Shown: piece by piece, positions 48,258 through 59,647 of the stretch | Numbering within the stretch: the first letter of the stretch is position 1 | Layout: the number at the start of each line of letters is the position of its first letter | Source: Calendula officinalis | Taxonomy: Eukaryota; Streptophyta; Magnoliopsida; Asterales; Asteraceae | DNA: 64,000 bases | Reading direction: 5' to 3' | NCBI GenBank assembly: GCA_963853835.1 | Contig: OY970826.1 | Coordinates: 73,340,929-73,404,928, forward strand | Made by a program: the position numbers and the translations under genes | The notes under the pieces: model-generated | Told to the model about the DNA's origin: nothing | Database searches by the model: none | The model's input: only the letters and a program-made list of their open reading frames with translations

Positions 48258-48837
48258 TTATCTGTTATCGGTTGAGTCCGGATCGTCGTATTTGTCCAAT
48301 AAACTCCTGCGATATTTTAAAACCGCTTTTCGCTCTCTTCGGTTCAAATTATCGGGAACCGAACAATGAAGGACTCTGAAAGCATCCGATATCCTGCGCT
48401 CCACAGTCGCTTCTTTGATAGTCTTCAAAGCGTCAGCTTGCAGTATGGCGGCATCACATATCCGGTCACGAGTTCCGTCACTTGAATACCGTGACGAAGT
48501 CGCATCCGAGGAACTTGCCGTACGCCGGCTAACGTTACGACCCGGTGGGCGACGGATCGGGTCATCACGGAATAGACCTTCCGTATTTGCGGACGGGAGT
48601 GGGTTGGTGCTGTCTTCGCCAAGGTTCACTGGGTTGGGGATTCATCACGTTGTAATTTACCCAAAACTTGGGGTAATCTTTTAGTTCCTCCCAACACTGT
48701 TCGAACAAAAAGTGCATTCTGTTGTTGTTGTCATAAAATTGTTGTTTTGCAGCGTTGAGCACGCCTTGATCATCGGCCCCACTGTATCGCCTTGACTCGA
48801 ACCGTTTAATGATTTCTTCAAACTTCCAAACGTCCAT
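48258..48837 (-). pseudogene. transposon-type ORF with NAM-associated C-terminal domain, frameshifted
   Basis: The first part (48837 to about 48635) reads EEIIKRFESRRYSGAD ... QQFYDNNNRMHFLFEQCWEE followed by LKDYPKFW, typical of the 'NAM-associated' domain common in plant transposon ORF1 proteins. The frame then shifts by one base near the C run at 48630-48640 and continues NLGEDSTNPLPSANTEG, RRPPGRNVSRR and a basic C-terminus (RRERKAVLKYRR). The N-terminal Myb-like domain is missing. It is a fragment of a DNA transposon gene. Confidence 0.65.
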
Positions 48838-48839
48838 TT

Positions 48840-49403
48840 TTATAGTGTTCCATTTTCCTTAGAAGCTCGCGCATATTATATATCACCTCCTACAATTAAT
48901 AAATAGTAAAAGAATGCCATAAGAATAAGTATTATTATTTACCAACTTGTAAATGTTATTTAGTTAATGTACTTTATTACCATTGCCGGTTCAATAAAAT
49001 ATTCTAAATTTCATAAAACATTAATTTTGATGTCACTTGTTTGCATTATGTAAGGAGAAACTAGTTTTTTAATAAACATGATTATATATGATAGTTGGAT
49101 ATTTACATAAAGTAGTAATGATAGTTGTACCGTCGAGGTATAAGCATACAATTGATGTAAAGTATGTATACAATGTAAGATATTTGTAAAACATAAATGT
49201 ATATAAGTCACGTGGAGCATGTAAAACATACGAAGTATAAAACACTAAAGACATACTTATGTTAAATAATCCATATATAAAAGATAGTTAAAGCATATAA
49301 TTAAACTACACGGATCATTTAATACCTTATTTTTATGTCAGATTATTAAAACTATGTACACCTCAAATTTATGTCAGATTATTGGAAATATATGTAATAT
49401 ATA
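48840..49403. other. intergenic region, no gene seen
   Basis: AT-rich, with no supported ORF on either strand. Confidence 0.5.
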
Positions 49404-49668
49404 CCCCTCCGTCCTATAAAAAACTTCTTATTTTATCCTAAATTTTTGTCCCACAAAAAACTTCTCATTTCAAATATTTGACGGGCTCCATATAATAAAA
49501 TATTATTATTACTAAGGACTCCACCACAAACTATCAACTAATTATCTTTCTCTCTCCAAATCAATCTTATATTTTAATCTAAATTATTACCAATGACCCC
49601 ACCACTAATTATCACCTTAAAACTTGTGTCAGAGTCAAATGAGAAGTTTTTTTTTGGGACGGAGGGAG
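49404..49668. mobile_element. Stowaway MITE in the pectinesterase promoter
   Basis: The left end CCCCTCCGTCCTATAAAAAA and the right end TTTTTTGGGACGGAGGGAG are inverse, flanked by TA (49402-49403 and 49669-49670). CTCCCTCCGTCCC is the classical Stowaway terminus. It ends about 205 bp upstream of the start codon. Confidence 0.85.
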
Positions 49669-49873
49669 TATTTTTTACGGGACATTTATCATGGAAATGA
49701 AAACCAACATCATATATCTACCACAAAAGAATCGTCGGAGGAGAAAAACCCCTTCTCAGACACCATACAAAGGTAATACCATCATTTTCAAAACTAAAAA
49801 ACCAACAATTTACTTCATTTTGTATATTTTCATCCGTCTTTTTCTAAGGGAAATAAACACAAATATATTCGCT

Positions 49874-52800
49874 ATGTTTCCATTAAGACTTATCGTCCTT
49901 AAGTCGATTATTGTCCTATACGCCTTCACATTTATAACGTCGACACTTTTCTTTGATGGTGTTGATGGTAGAAGTATCACAACCCGCAAACCATCATCAT
50001 GTGTGGATGCATCTGTTCTTACTTCGAAAATTGGAACAAAAAATATTATAACGGTCGATGTTAATGCGCATGGAGATTTTAGATCTATACAAGATGCCAT
50101 TGATTCCATTCCTAATGGGAATCGGGAATGGGTTGTTATCGACGTCAAAAAAGGAATTTACAGGTGATTATCACGATGTTTTTAGGTTCAAACTCTTGCT
50201 ATACAACATTCTATGGTCGTCAAAGTTATTTTGAAACATTTCATTAATTTACTCAAGTTTTAGGTTTTTACTTTCAAAATAATGACAAATTTGTAAAGGT
50301 AACAAATGAAAATACAAACCAAAGTGTTGCATAATAGAAGTCTAAACCCCAAAATGTTGATTTGAAAATATGAATAAACAAAGGATATAATCTTCATAAA
50401 GATAAAATTCTATGGAAGTCTAAGATTCAATTTTTATGACTAAAAAGAAGTACCTTTTTATGACTATGGAGGTTCACCCATACCCAGGGGTAACACATAA
50501 AACTCGAAAATCCGAAATCAGCCCATTAAAACGACAAAATCGAACCGATAATACATAAACTATTTCAAAACTGAGGGTTTAGTTCTAAATATTGAAAAAA
50601 CAGATGTGTGTGGTATTAACCAGAAACCGTCTATTGAGAAAAGTGATGCCAACGGGCGCGGGTAGTAGCGGATATTGCAAAACCCGTACCCGCACCCGAA
50701 CTCCAATCCCCATACCCGTCCCCGCCCGCGCCCGCGTAATCCCCGTCGGGTTCGGGTAGAAAAATCCCCGTGCGGGTACGGGTTACCCGATGGGTATTTG
50801 TTCAAAAGTTCAAAAAAAAAAAAAAAAAAAAAAAAAATACTTAACACAACACATGTGGTTGGTGTATTTTAATACACACATACATGCATCTATGTTGATT
50901 GATGGATAATAACTTTCTATGTGGAGAGAGTACACTTTTATAGATGTGAAAGTTTGTTTATGAGTTGTATTATAGCAATGTGGGATCTTATTTTCTTTGT
51001 TGTTGTCCCATATCACTTCAAGAAAGAACAAATCATGTAGAATTACACTATAAAAAGGGAAGGGCATAGATAAATAAAAATGAAACTTTGTCTTAATTAG
51101 TATGTAAAGAATTTGTAAAATATGTATATTTGGGTATGAAACGGTGCGGGTAGAGGAATACCCGTACCCGACCTGTCCCCGCTTCGGGTGTAAAAGTCAA
51201 TACCCGTCCCCGCCCCGTTACCCGTTTAAGCGGGTAATACCCGACCCGTTCGGGTACCCGCGGGTACCCGTATCCGCGGATAAAATTGGCATCTCTAAGT
51301 CTAAACCCCAAAATGTTGATTTGAAAATATGAATAAACAAAGGATATAATCTTCATAAAGATAAAATTCTCTGGAAGTCTAAGATTCAATCTTTATGACT
51401 AAAAAGAAGTACCTTTTTATGATTATGGAGGTTCACCCATACCTAGGGGTAAACATAAAACTCGAAAATCCGAAATCAGCCCATTAAAATGACAAAATCG
51501 AACCGATAATACAGAAACTATTTCAAAACTGAGGGTTTAGTTCTAAATATTGAAAAAACAGATGTGTGTGGTATTAACCAGAAACCGTCTATTGAGAAAC
51601 CGCCCTACTAATAGTATGATTTATATTACGGTTATAGGATACAAAACACATTTATATTTTGAATTTAGACCGAAAATGTTATTCGGTGTTAAAATACGAA
51701 CGCTAGTGCAGAAAATTAAATACGTATTAACGTTGAAAACTAGATATTTTCAGTTTAAAACCGAAACCAAACTATTAATGACCAGAACCCGCTAAAATCA
51801 AAACGATAGAAACCAAAACGATAGAAACCGAAACCATTGGGTTTGAAAATTCTAAACCCGAAATTAGTAGATTGAGTTCGATTCGAGCCTAAAACCGGCC
51901 CATGCACACCTAGGTGACTCCAAACTACTTGCAAAGTGATTCTTTGTCTTGAGATTAGCCCGCTCATAAAAAAGTCGGAACATAAATTACAAATAATAAG
52001 AAAAATAAACTTACAAATATGTCATTTTTATGGTAATTTACCCTCCCAAAAAATGGTTTTATATTATTTTTAAAATTTTTGAATAATAGAGAAAAGGTGA
52101 GAATTCCAAGAGAAAAACCTTACATTTTCTTGATGGGAAGTGGGAGGACTAAAACAGCCATTGTTTGGTCACAAAGTTCTCGAAACAACTATGAATCTTC
52201 AACTTTTAAAGTTGAATCTCCTCACTTCATTGCCTATGGTATAAGCTTTAAGGTACATCTTCCTTTGCACAAGTTACGACACAAACAATCTACAAAGTAC
52301 CACCTACTAATACACATATTTTGGGACAGAATGATGCACCTACAGGGATTGCAAACACCTCACATAACCAATCTGTGGCAGCATATGTTGGTGGAGACAA
52401 AGTTGCATTCTATAGTTGTGGATTTTATAGCAATCATAACACTCTTCTTGATAACAAAGGTAGGCATTATTACGATCAATGTTACATTCAAGGCGCGATT
52501 GATGTCATTTTTGGGCGTGCTCGATCTATTTTTCATGTAAGTTTACGATTTTTAATCCACAACGTAACGTACCATTAAAAAATGAGTTAGAATATTGAAT
52601 ATATTTGTGTTAATTTTGATACGAATGTAGGAATGCGAGATATTTGTGAAAGTGGATAAACGAATAGAGATACAAGGGTCCATTACGGCTCATACCCGAA
52701 CTAGCCCAAATGAAAACACGGGATTTGTTTTTACTAACGTGCGAGTTTACGGTATTGGACATGCTTATTTAGGTCGACCGAGAGGTAATCATTCTCGAGT

Positions 52801-53164
52801 AGTTTTTGCAAACACTTATATGTCTAATGCCGTAAGGCCCGAAGGATGGAGTGATTGGAACCATCGTGGCAGTCTAGAGTACGTTTCTATATTATTTTTA
52901 CTTTTTTCATTTCAAACATGGTCTACTAGATATATATGTGTGCATGTTCAAATAAAATGAGAAAATAACAAATTTTGTTTTAAAAAACTTCACAGGAATC
53001 TATACCATGCTGAATACAATTGCCACGGGCCTGGGTCTAGTACGGATGGGCGGGCTCGATGGTTAAAGAAACTTAGCCCTGAAGAAGCTGCGCCCTTTTT
53101 GACTACAGATTTTATCGATGGCACAAAATGGTTAGTAGGTGGACAATCACAATCTTTGCCATGA
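49874..53164 (+). CDS. probable pectinesterase of the PME67/29/55-like clade
   Basis: A cell-wall pectin methylesterase-fold protein, without the N-terminal inhibitor (PRO) domain. Exons: 49874-50163, 52090-52252, 52330-52536, 52631-52878 and 52996-53164, totalling 1077 nt and 358 aa, all GT-AG. The start MFPLRLIVLKSIIVLYAF gives a signal peptide of about 30 residues; an upstream in-frame Met (49691) would bury it. Motifs: DFRSIQDAIDSIP, IVWSQSS, QSVAAYVGGDKVAFYSCGFY, GRHYYDQCYIQGAIDVIFG (catalytic Asp about 209) and YLGRPRG (Arg about 269). The usual QD acid/base pair is HN (about 187-188) and the usual Trp of LGRPW is Arg. From memory, this clade shares the HNT substitution, so normal esterase activity is uncertain. 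Intron 1 (1.9 kb) holds repeats. Confidence 0.9.
50338..50642. repeat. about 303-bp direct repeat, copy 1 (pectinesterase intron 1)
   Basis: From AAGTCTAAACCCCAAAATG to CGTCTATTGAGAAA this segment is nearly identical to 51298-51600. It includes the left part of a TAGGGGTAAACATAAAAC-type hAT-like MITE. Confidence 0.9.
50643..51297. mobile_element. hAT-like MITE between the two direct repeats
   Basis: The left end GTGATGCCAACGGGCGCGGG and the inverted right end AGAGATGCCAATTTTATCCG match at the outer bases. The subterminal regions are arrays of CGGGTACCCG-type words. A homopolymer A run lies at about 50814-50836. No ORF. Confidence 0.7.
51298..51600. repeat. about 303-bp direct repeat, copy 2
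   Basis: The partner of 50338-50642. Here the hAT-like MITE continues past the repeat (TAGGGGTAAAC at 51444 to CACACCTA near 51912), so this is probably the original copy. Confidence 0.9.
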
Positions 53165-53798
53165 TCAGAGCATACATGCATCAATGCTTGTACCATGGAG
53201 ATGTAGATTACTTGTACTGTAGTTATAACTATAACTATTAGGTTATGGGCTTCTTTTTCTTTCAATTTCTTGCTTCTAAATGACATGAATGAAACAAGTG
53301 TAATTATTTTGTAAATAGTTATTTACCATGTATAGTTAGTAACCAATACTTACGAAACTCATATTAATATTTGATAAATGTCTCTCTTATCACACACACA
53401 TATGGTAACAAAAACCTTAATGGTTAATCAATTTACATTCTTTTCAATAATCAATATTCCTATGTAAGAACTTTTATAAGTGTTGCTTCAAACTTGATTA
53501 ATTTTTGTTATGAGACTTAATTTATACATTATTTAAATAACTTCACATAAAAATAGTATACAACTCTTATATTAAATTGTAAAATGTATTAAAATAATTG
53601 TTAATACTCAATACTACTATATTGGAATTTGGAAGTAACATAATGTGTACAAATGAAGATTTTATTGGGCCAGAACCGGTTTAGGCCCATTATTAAATCG
53701 GTTTTAAAAGTGTTCAGATAAAAGAACCCGAAAATCATAAATATTAGGGCAGAACAGTTTTTGAGGGAGGAAGGAAGAAGGAAGGAATAAAGGCGATA
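53165..53798. other. pectinesterase 3' UTR and HYPK promoter region
   Basis: Noncoding. The sequence just before 53799 is purine-rich (GGAAGGAAGAAGG) and is probably the HYPK 5' UTR. No clear TATA box. Confidence 0.4.
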
Positions 53799-54737
53799 AT
53801 GGAGGGAGGAGATGAAGGAATCGAGTCTCGAGTAGAAGATTCGAAGGATTTACAGCAACAGAGTAAAGCACTTGACAAACTTACTGACCATGTCGAAGAT
53901 CGTCAGCTCGATTCCACTCGTGTTCAAGAGGTTTGTTTCTGTTTTCGTTAGTTATGTAATTTAATATTCAATTAGGTAGTTTTTCTGTTTAAAGTTTGTT
54001 AAATTTGGATAGGCTATGGCTTCGATAGGTGCATCAAAGGAAGCGGATTTGAATGCTATGAGATTGAGGTTTGTCGACGCAACTATTTCCGCATTTGATT
54101 TCAATGAAAATTTTACCTCATAACATGATCTTCATCATTTTAATGATGATAATGAAAGTTTAGTTCTATGAACATCTGGTAAATACTTGATTAGATATGG
54201 CAAAGAGCATAATTGTTCTAGTTAAATGTTAAATCTGATATAGTATGCAGGAACAGTGATAAATGCAACAATTACTAACTTACTTTAGGCTAATTGGTCA
54301 ATTTAAGTGATATTTATACAAATAAATACATCTTATTTGGAATAATATTAACTACATTATGAAGCTCTTTAAAGTTGTTCACGGTTCATGACATTTTTTA
54401 TACTCTGGTCTTAGCCTTAGCACATGTTTAGTTACTATGAACTTACATAGGATTAACACAAATAGCTGATAATCATACACTTTTAAATGGTTTTAAGGGA
54501 GAAAGATTTGGCTGCTGTTAAGATCAATCCTGCTGAAGTTGACATAATTGCAAACGAACTTGAGGTCAGTTAGTCTCTTTGACATAATTGCACCTTTTTC
54601 ATACAAAAAGTATAATTAATGGTCGGTTGTTTATGTTATTACAGTTGGATAAGAAGGTGGCTGAAAGAACATTACGAGAACACAAAGGTGATGCAGTTGC
54701 TGCCATTAGGCATTTGATTCACGTGGGAAATCTCTGA
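53799..54737 (+). CDS. HYPK: HYPK-like protein (NatA regulator, NAC-alpha-like UBA)
   Basis: Four exons, 53799-53930, 54013-54068, 54498-54564 and 54645-54737, sum to 348 nt and 115 aa with GT-AG introns. The acidic, low-complexity N-terminus (MEGGDEGIESRVEDSKD) leads to KLTDHVEDRQLDSTRVQEAM, then a coiled basic/acidic helix (LREKDLAAVKINPAEVDI). The C-terminal UBA-like domain reads IIANELELDKKVAERTLREH followed by GDAVAAIRHLIHVGNL. In animals and plants HYPK binds the ribosomal N-terminal acetyltransferase A complex (NAA10/NAA15) and tunes its activity. It is converging with the kinase gene: the two stop codons are 232 bp apart. A partial duplicate lies at 59648-60391. Confidence 0.92.
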
Positions 54738-54969
54738 ATAAAAGGTCATTTTGCTTGTTATTTTCATTTCCCAAATTTTTTAAAAGACATTGTAAAAGAT
54801 CCAGTTAGTTATGGCACAACTTATATGCAACTGAATCCGGATTATCCTGTTGAAATGTAGTGAAATTGACATAGATATTTCAATAGTTTACCTAAATAAC
54901 ATTAAACTAAGAGAAATTGTACATCAGTTGTCCAAGATTGATGTCTCAAACCAATTGTGCATAATTTGT

Positions 54970-56634
54970 TCATGTAGTGGCGTTTTGAAAACCTGAGCTG
55001 CAAACCTTTTCCTGCAACTGTTTTAGCTCATCTACTATTTCTTGAAATGTTGGCCTACACTCTGGTTCACTGACCATGAAAAGAAAACACAAAATTGTGC
55101 TACTTTAATAACCAAAATATAATATAATTAAGATAAATGAACACGAATCAACCTGCATAAGCATCGTTGAATAAGATAACCCCACGATGGATCGACATGT
55201 CGTTGGTTCATCAATTCTACAGCTTCGTTAACCTGCAAATATTCACTGTTATTCATAACAATAAAATAAAATATAACAAATAAAAAATGAGAATTTTGAT
55301 ATTTTAAATATAGAAGAATTGAAAATTACTTGCATTGAATCTGGAGGAATCTCCTCGGTGGTGATTTCCCATAACACTACACCGTAGCTATATACATCAG
55401 ACCTGCAAACGTATGTATACATATAGCCAGGAAATTAATTAATGACTAAATTACAAGGATGGTTCCATAGGTTTATCTCAAATTTCATTTATGAGCATCT
55501 ATTTTCAAAGATTACACGGGTAATCTTTTTGCTCAAATATTTAACGGAAGTTAGACTAAAGTAATGTATGTGCCAAAAGTTTCCAAAAAAAGACTTGATG
55601 AAATTTGGAGTAAACCTCATGACCATCCTTGTAATCTACTCTTAATTAACTATACAGTATGCTAAATAAACAAAAATGGATTAATAATAACTTCTCGTCT
55701 GCTTGCCCATTACAAAGTACTTCTGGAGCCTGGCTAACACAAACAAATTAACCGCAAAAGATTAATTATTTATACATACTGTAAATAATGGAACAAGATA
55801 TATACTTAACTTGTAGCACGTACCGTTCCTGTTCCTATCCCTTTCTTTGTTGTGACATAAGTTTCATGCTTTATACGACATGTGCAAAAGTCACCAATCT
55901 ATACAGTTTTAGGTCACACTTTTTGTTGGAGTAATTAATTAGGAAAATGTATTAAATATATTAATTAAGCTAATAATGTACCTTGACTCTCCAATTCTTA
56001 GCCACTAGAAGATTTGAAGACTTCAAATTACAGTGGATGATGGGAGGGATACAATGATGAAGATAATTCATGCCTCGTGCCTATACTTACAAAAAAAAAA
56101 AAAAAAAAAAGAACAAATTAACAACATTATTATGCCTAAAATGTTATAATAAAATGGAATTAATGATTCAAATTTGCAATTTAGTACTCATGCATGCATG
56201 CTACTTACTATATCCATGGCCATATGAACACGATGTCTCCAATCTAGTTTGACTTTATTTCTTCGGTGAAGTAACTGGAACAAACTTCCACTGCACACAC
56301 ACCAATAATGCATTATATGTATATGTATATACGTGTATCTATCTATCTATTAATTCACCAAGGATGTAGATCGGATCGATGACTAACCGAGGGAGGAACT
56401 CAGTAACAATGCATAGGTGATGGGGTGAAACTACTGTTCCCATGAAGAGCAATATATTTGGATGCCGAAGCCTTTTCATCAGAGATACCTTCAACCAATT
56501 ATTAATTAGTTAATTTCAACAAAACTCAATCTAAATATCTATATACTTATGACATGATTATTACCTCCTGCCTAAACGAAAGCATCAAATCATTTGAGTA
56601 CGATTCTTTGGGAAATAACTTGAGAGCAACATCC

Positions 56635-56703
<69 letters not shown>

Positions 56704-57341
56704 TAGCTACAAAACCCGCCCGATGGGCGGGTATGCTGTAAATTTTAGTATGTAGAAAAATGTCCAAAAACTTTATATATTTCTAAATGACAAATAATAA
56801 TCGATAGATGTGATGATGATTTTGTACAAAAAAACGGTAAATGAAGAAATGTTACACGGGCATTTTATTAAATGAAGAATCCAGCTTTTTATGCCGTAAT
56901 CCGTAATATCTGAAGTCTGGTTCCGTTGCACGATCCAGCTTTTTATGCCGTAATCATAGAATGCCGGTTTTATGGAAATTATATTGAGTCGTGTATCACT
57001 TCTGAATAGTTATTTATTTGTTTCCTTGTATGTAGGAAGCTGTATTTAAATATTTATTTGTTTCCTTGTATGTAGGATTTTTTAAATAGTTATTTATTTG
57101 TTTCCTTGTATGTAGGAAGCCGTATATGGAGCATATGAATGTAGACCGTAAGCCGTACCAGATTCGTTTACCGTATATGGAGCGTATGAATGTAGACCGT
57201 AAGCTGTACCAGATTCGTTTGTATTAGTGCAAATGACGTGGACCAATCAGGGAATTCCAAGTGGCATTATGGACGAATAGGAATGCTTGGAATTGCCATG
57301 GTGTCAAACCCTCTTCAAATTTAGGCCTCATATATAGGGTA

Positions 57342-57435
<94 letters not shown>

Positions 57436-58635
57436 GGCACATTTAGATACACTGTAACCTTAACAGGATAAATAGTTATACCAAGGAAGGAGGGACATAC
57501 TGATCCATCCCACACTGCACGATATATGCTCCCACATGATCCTACATACCAAAAAAATGTAAACCTTAAATCATTGCATGTTGCTATAAAATTAATCATG
57601 TCTTATAATACTTATTCAAATTGGTTTATTAATATAACTCACAATCTCAACCTTTTTACTAAACTCAAGTGTATATATACCTCTCCCAATACATTCTCTG
57701 ATAGTCAAATCGTTCCACTTGATTTCATCAGACGATGGTGTAATAGTAGTATTGTTTTGAGCTTGAGGAAATTTTTTTGGTAGATTTTGATCACTGTGTA
57801 ACCAATGCAAACAAAAACGCCGACTTCCTGAACTACAAGAATCACCTCCTTGTCTTCGATCCATAGACTTCCATAGCCATTCAAATCGAGGTTTAAGCAT
57901 CGATTGATCATGTTTTGGAGACAAATTATAATTTGTAACAAAAGGTGGTTGATCATGACCAGGACTAAAGTCAACTAGTTTTTGTGAAGATATCTTTCTT
58001 GGGGCATTAATGATTGGGAATGGATCCATTTGATGATACGGGCGTGGAGCAACGGTTACATGTACCACCCCGATGATTTTTCCATTATCATCACAAAATG
58101 ACATACTGGAACCAAAAACGACAAACTTTTCGCCTTTTTTGTTCCTAACAATAAACTCCCCTGTCCAATTATCCCCCTTTAACATGATTTCTTGCAAGAC
58201 GTATTTAGCTATCGATCGATCCTTAGGTTCTACTATGAGATCGATAACAGATTTTCCAAGAGTTTCAGAACCACTAAAACCATAAAAATCCTCCCAAGCT
58301 CGGTTTCTGCATGCACAACGTCGTTATCGATCTTTATATATATTAATAAAAAAAAAGAGTTGTTGGGTCATTGGTTTTGAATGATTGACTTGCCTGTAAA
58401 CTATGCAAAAGTTGGAATCTGTTATATGGATTGGTCGATCGATTGACTGCAATATGTTGATATGTTGAGCTTCTGTTAGCTTTACAACTGAATTGTGTTT
58501 TCTAAAATCGGCTTTTTGGTGATCACTAGAGTTCATAAGCTTTGAAATTTGTTGTTTAAGGTGAGCATGCCCATTTTCTAGCTCCTGAATCCTCCTTAAC
58601 AACTCCTCAACTGATTTACTGTTAATGTTCTCCAT
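54970..58635 (-). CDS. PAS-domain Raf-like MAPKKK, predicted pseudokinase
   Basis: Twelve exons: 58635-58394, 58306-57681, 57541-57501, 56633-56565, 56488-56388, 56290-56209, 56080-55982, 55898-55824, 55729-55692, 55402-55330, 55232-55153 and 55069-54970. Sum 1626 nt, 541 aa. Intron 1 is GC-AG (AG/GCAAGT). The N-terminal coiled coil (VEELLRRIQELENGHAHLKQ) precedes a PAS domain (about 55-165: ITDSNFCIVYR, FYGFSGSETLGKSV). The kinase domain starts near 280: Gly loop IGRGSCGS, VALK Lys308, alphaC Glu326. The HRD motif is HCN (403-405), DFG is DFC (423-425), and the P+1 segment GTPQWMAPE is shortened to GTGTAPE. Loss of the catalytic Asp predicts no phosphotransfer. It belongs to the plant Raf group with PAS domains. 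The ATG of MENINSK is chosen by family resemblance. Confidence 0.88.
56637..56702. repeat. (TA)n in a kinase intron
   Basis: About 66 bp of TA lie just upstream (in gene sense) of the exon beginning at 56633 and abut the CTAG end of a Helitron. Confidence 0.95.
56703..57344 (-). mobile_element. non-autonomous Helitron inside a kinase intron
   Basis: Minus strand: 5' end TCCTACCCTATATATGAGG after TA; 3' hairpin ACCCGCCCATCGGGCGGGT, then TTTGTAG and CTAG (56706-56703) before TA. It has two internal minisatellites: three units of TATTTGTTTCCTTGTATG (about 57005-57115) and two 50-bp units beginning CCGTATATGGAGC (about 57121-57220). No coding capacity. Both flanks are (TA)n. Confidence 0.75.
57345..57426. 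repeat. (TA)n on the other side of the intronic Helitron
   Basis: About 80 bp of TA, then a short (CA)n. Confidence 0.95.
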
Positions 58636-58920
58636 TTTTTCACAACACACACACACTTTGCAAAGGATGTGTTATTTGAACCATGAAGTTTTTTTTTTTT
58701 ACTTTTTCTTAGGATTCCGCATATGGCACCAAATTCTAAACAAAAGGACAGACTGTCTAATTACAAACATTTTGTCTTTTGGAATGGAAATCGTTGCAAG
58801 AGTTTTGTCTACAAAACGACGCTGTGAAATGAATGTGATAATCTGATCAGTCAGTTTGTCTGTTTCTTTCAGTTAGTTACAGTCAGATCGAAACCAACAA
58901 GAAACTAATAAAAGAAACAA

Positions 58921-59062
58921 AATGTAATGCATCAGAGTCATCAAACATTTATCTGAGAAATGTTTCTTCTTTCAATAAAACATAAAAAAAAAATGTTATG
59001 CATCAGAGTCATCCGTCATTTATCTGAGAAATGTTTCTTCTTTTAATAAAACATAAAAAAAC
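58921..59062. repeat. two-copy tandem duplication, 71-bp period
   Basis: TGCATCAGAGTCATC ... CATTTATCTGAGAAATGTTT ... AATAAAACATAAAAAA occurs twice in a row with few changes. Confidence 0.85.
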
Positions 59063-59647
59063 TACCAACAGGACAAAGGATAACTTGGCAAAATGACAAA
59101 CATTGACCAAAGTTTCAACACGAATAGGCTTATTGCGTAGCAATCAACTATATTTTCAGGTAGCATTACGAAAACGACTGTTATAAACAATAAACACCAA
59201 AAAAGTTATATGAATTGTAAGTAATATAAATTGTTTAAATAGAAAAAAGAAAAATTTTGTAATTTAATGGGTAAAATATCATTCCATAACTTGGTTAAGT
59301 AATGTTGTATGGATTAAGATTTAACTCTTTAAGACCTAAAGAAACAGATTCAATATAACTTTCTTCGTATAATTATTTTTCTCTAACACTCTGTTCCAGA
59401 AAATTTAAATGAAAGAAGAAAAGAAAGTAAGAGAATAGAAGAGAAAAGAAGAGATTTTAAGAAGAAATGTATTTCTTTCTTATGTCCCCGAATTGGAGAG
59501 AAAAGAAAAGAAAAGCATTAATTTTTGTGTTCCCGGATTGGAGAGAAAGGAAAAAAATTAACACATTTACAATTTTATCCCTAAAATATAAACAAATTAG
59601 ACAATATCAAGGGTAATTTAGTAATTGCAAATAATCTGTTTCAGAAG
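59063..59647. other. intergenic region, no gene seen
   Basis: AT-rich, with a purine-rich AGAGAAAAGAAAAG stretch at about 59410-59550. No ORF or element ends verified. Confidence 0.45.

Noticed and set aside
50643..51297. Full solo LTR with long direct repeats as LTRs
   Set aside because: The 303-bp repeats lack TG...CA ends, and no primer-binding site or internal coding region lies between them.
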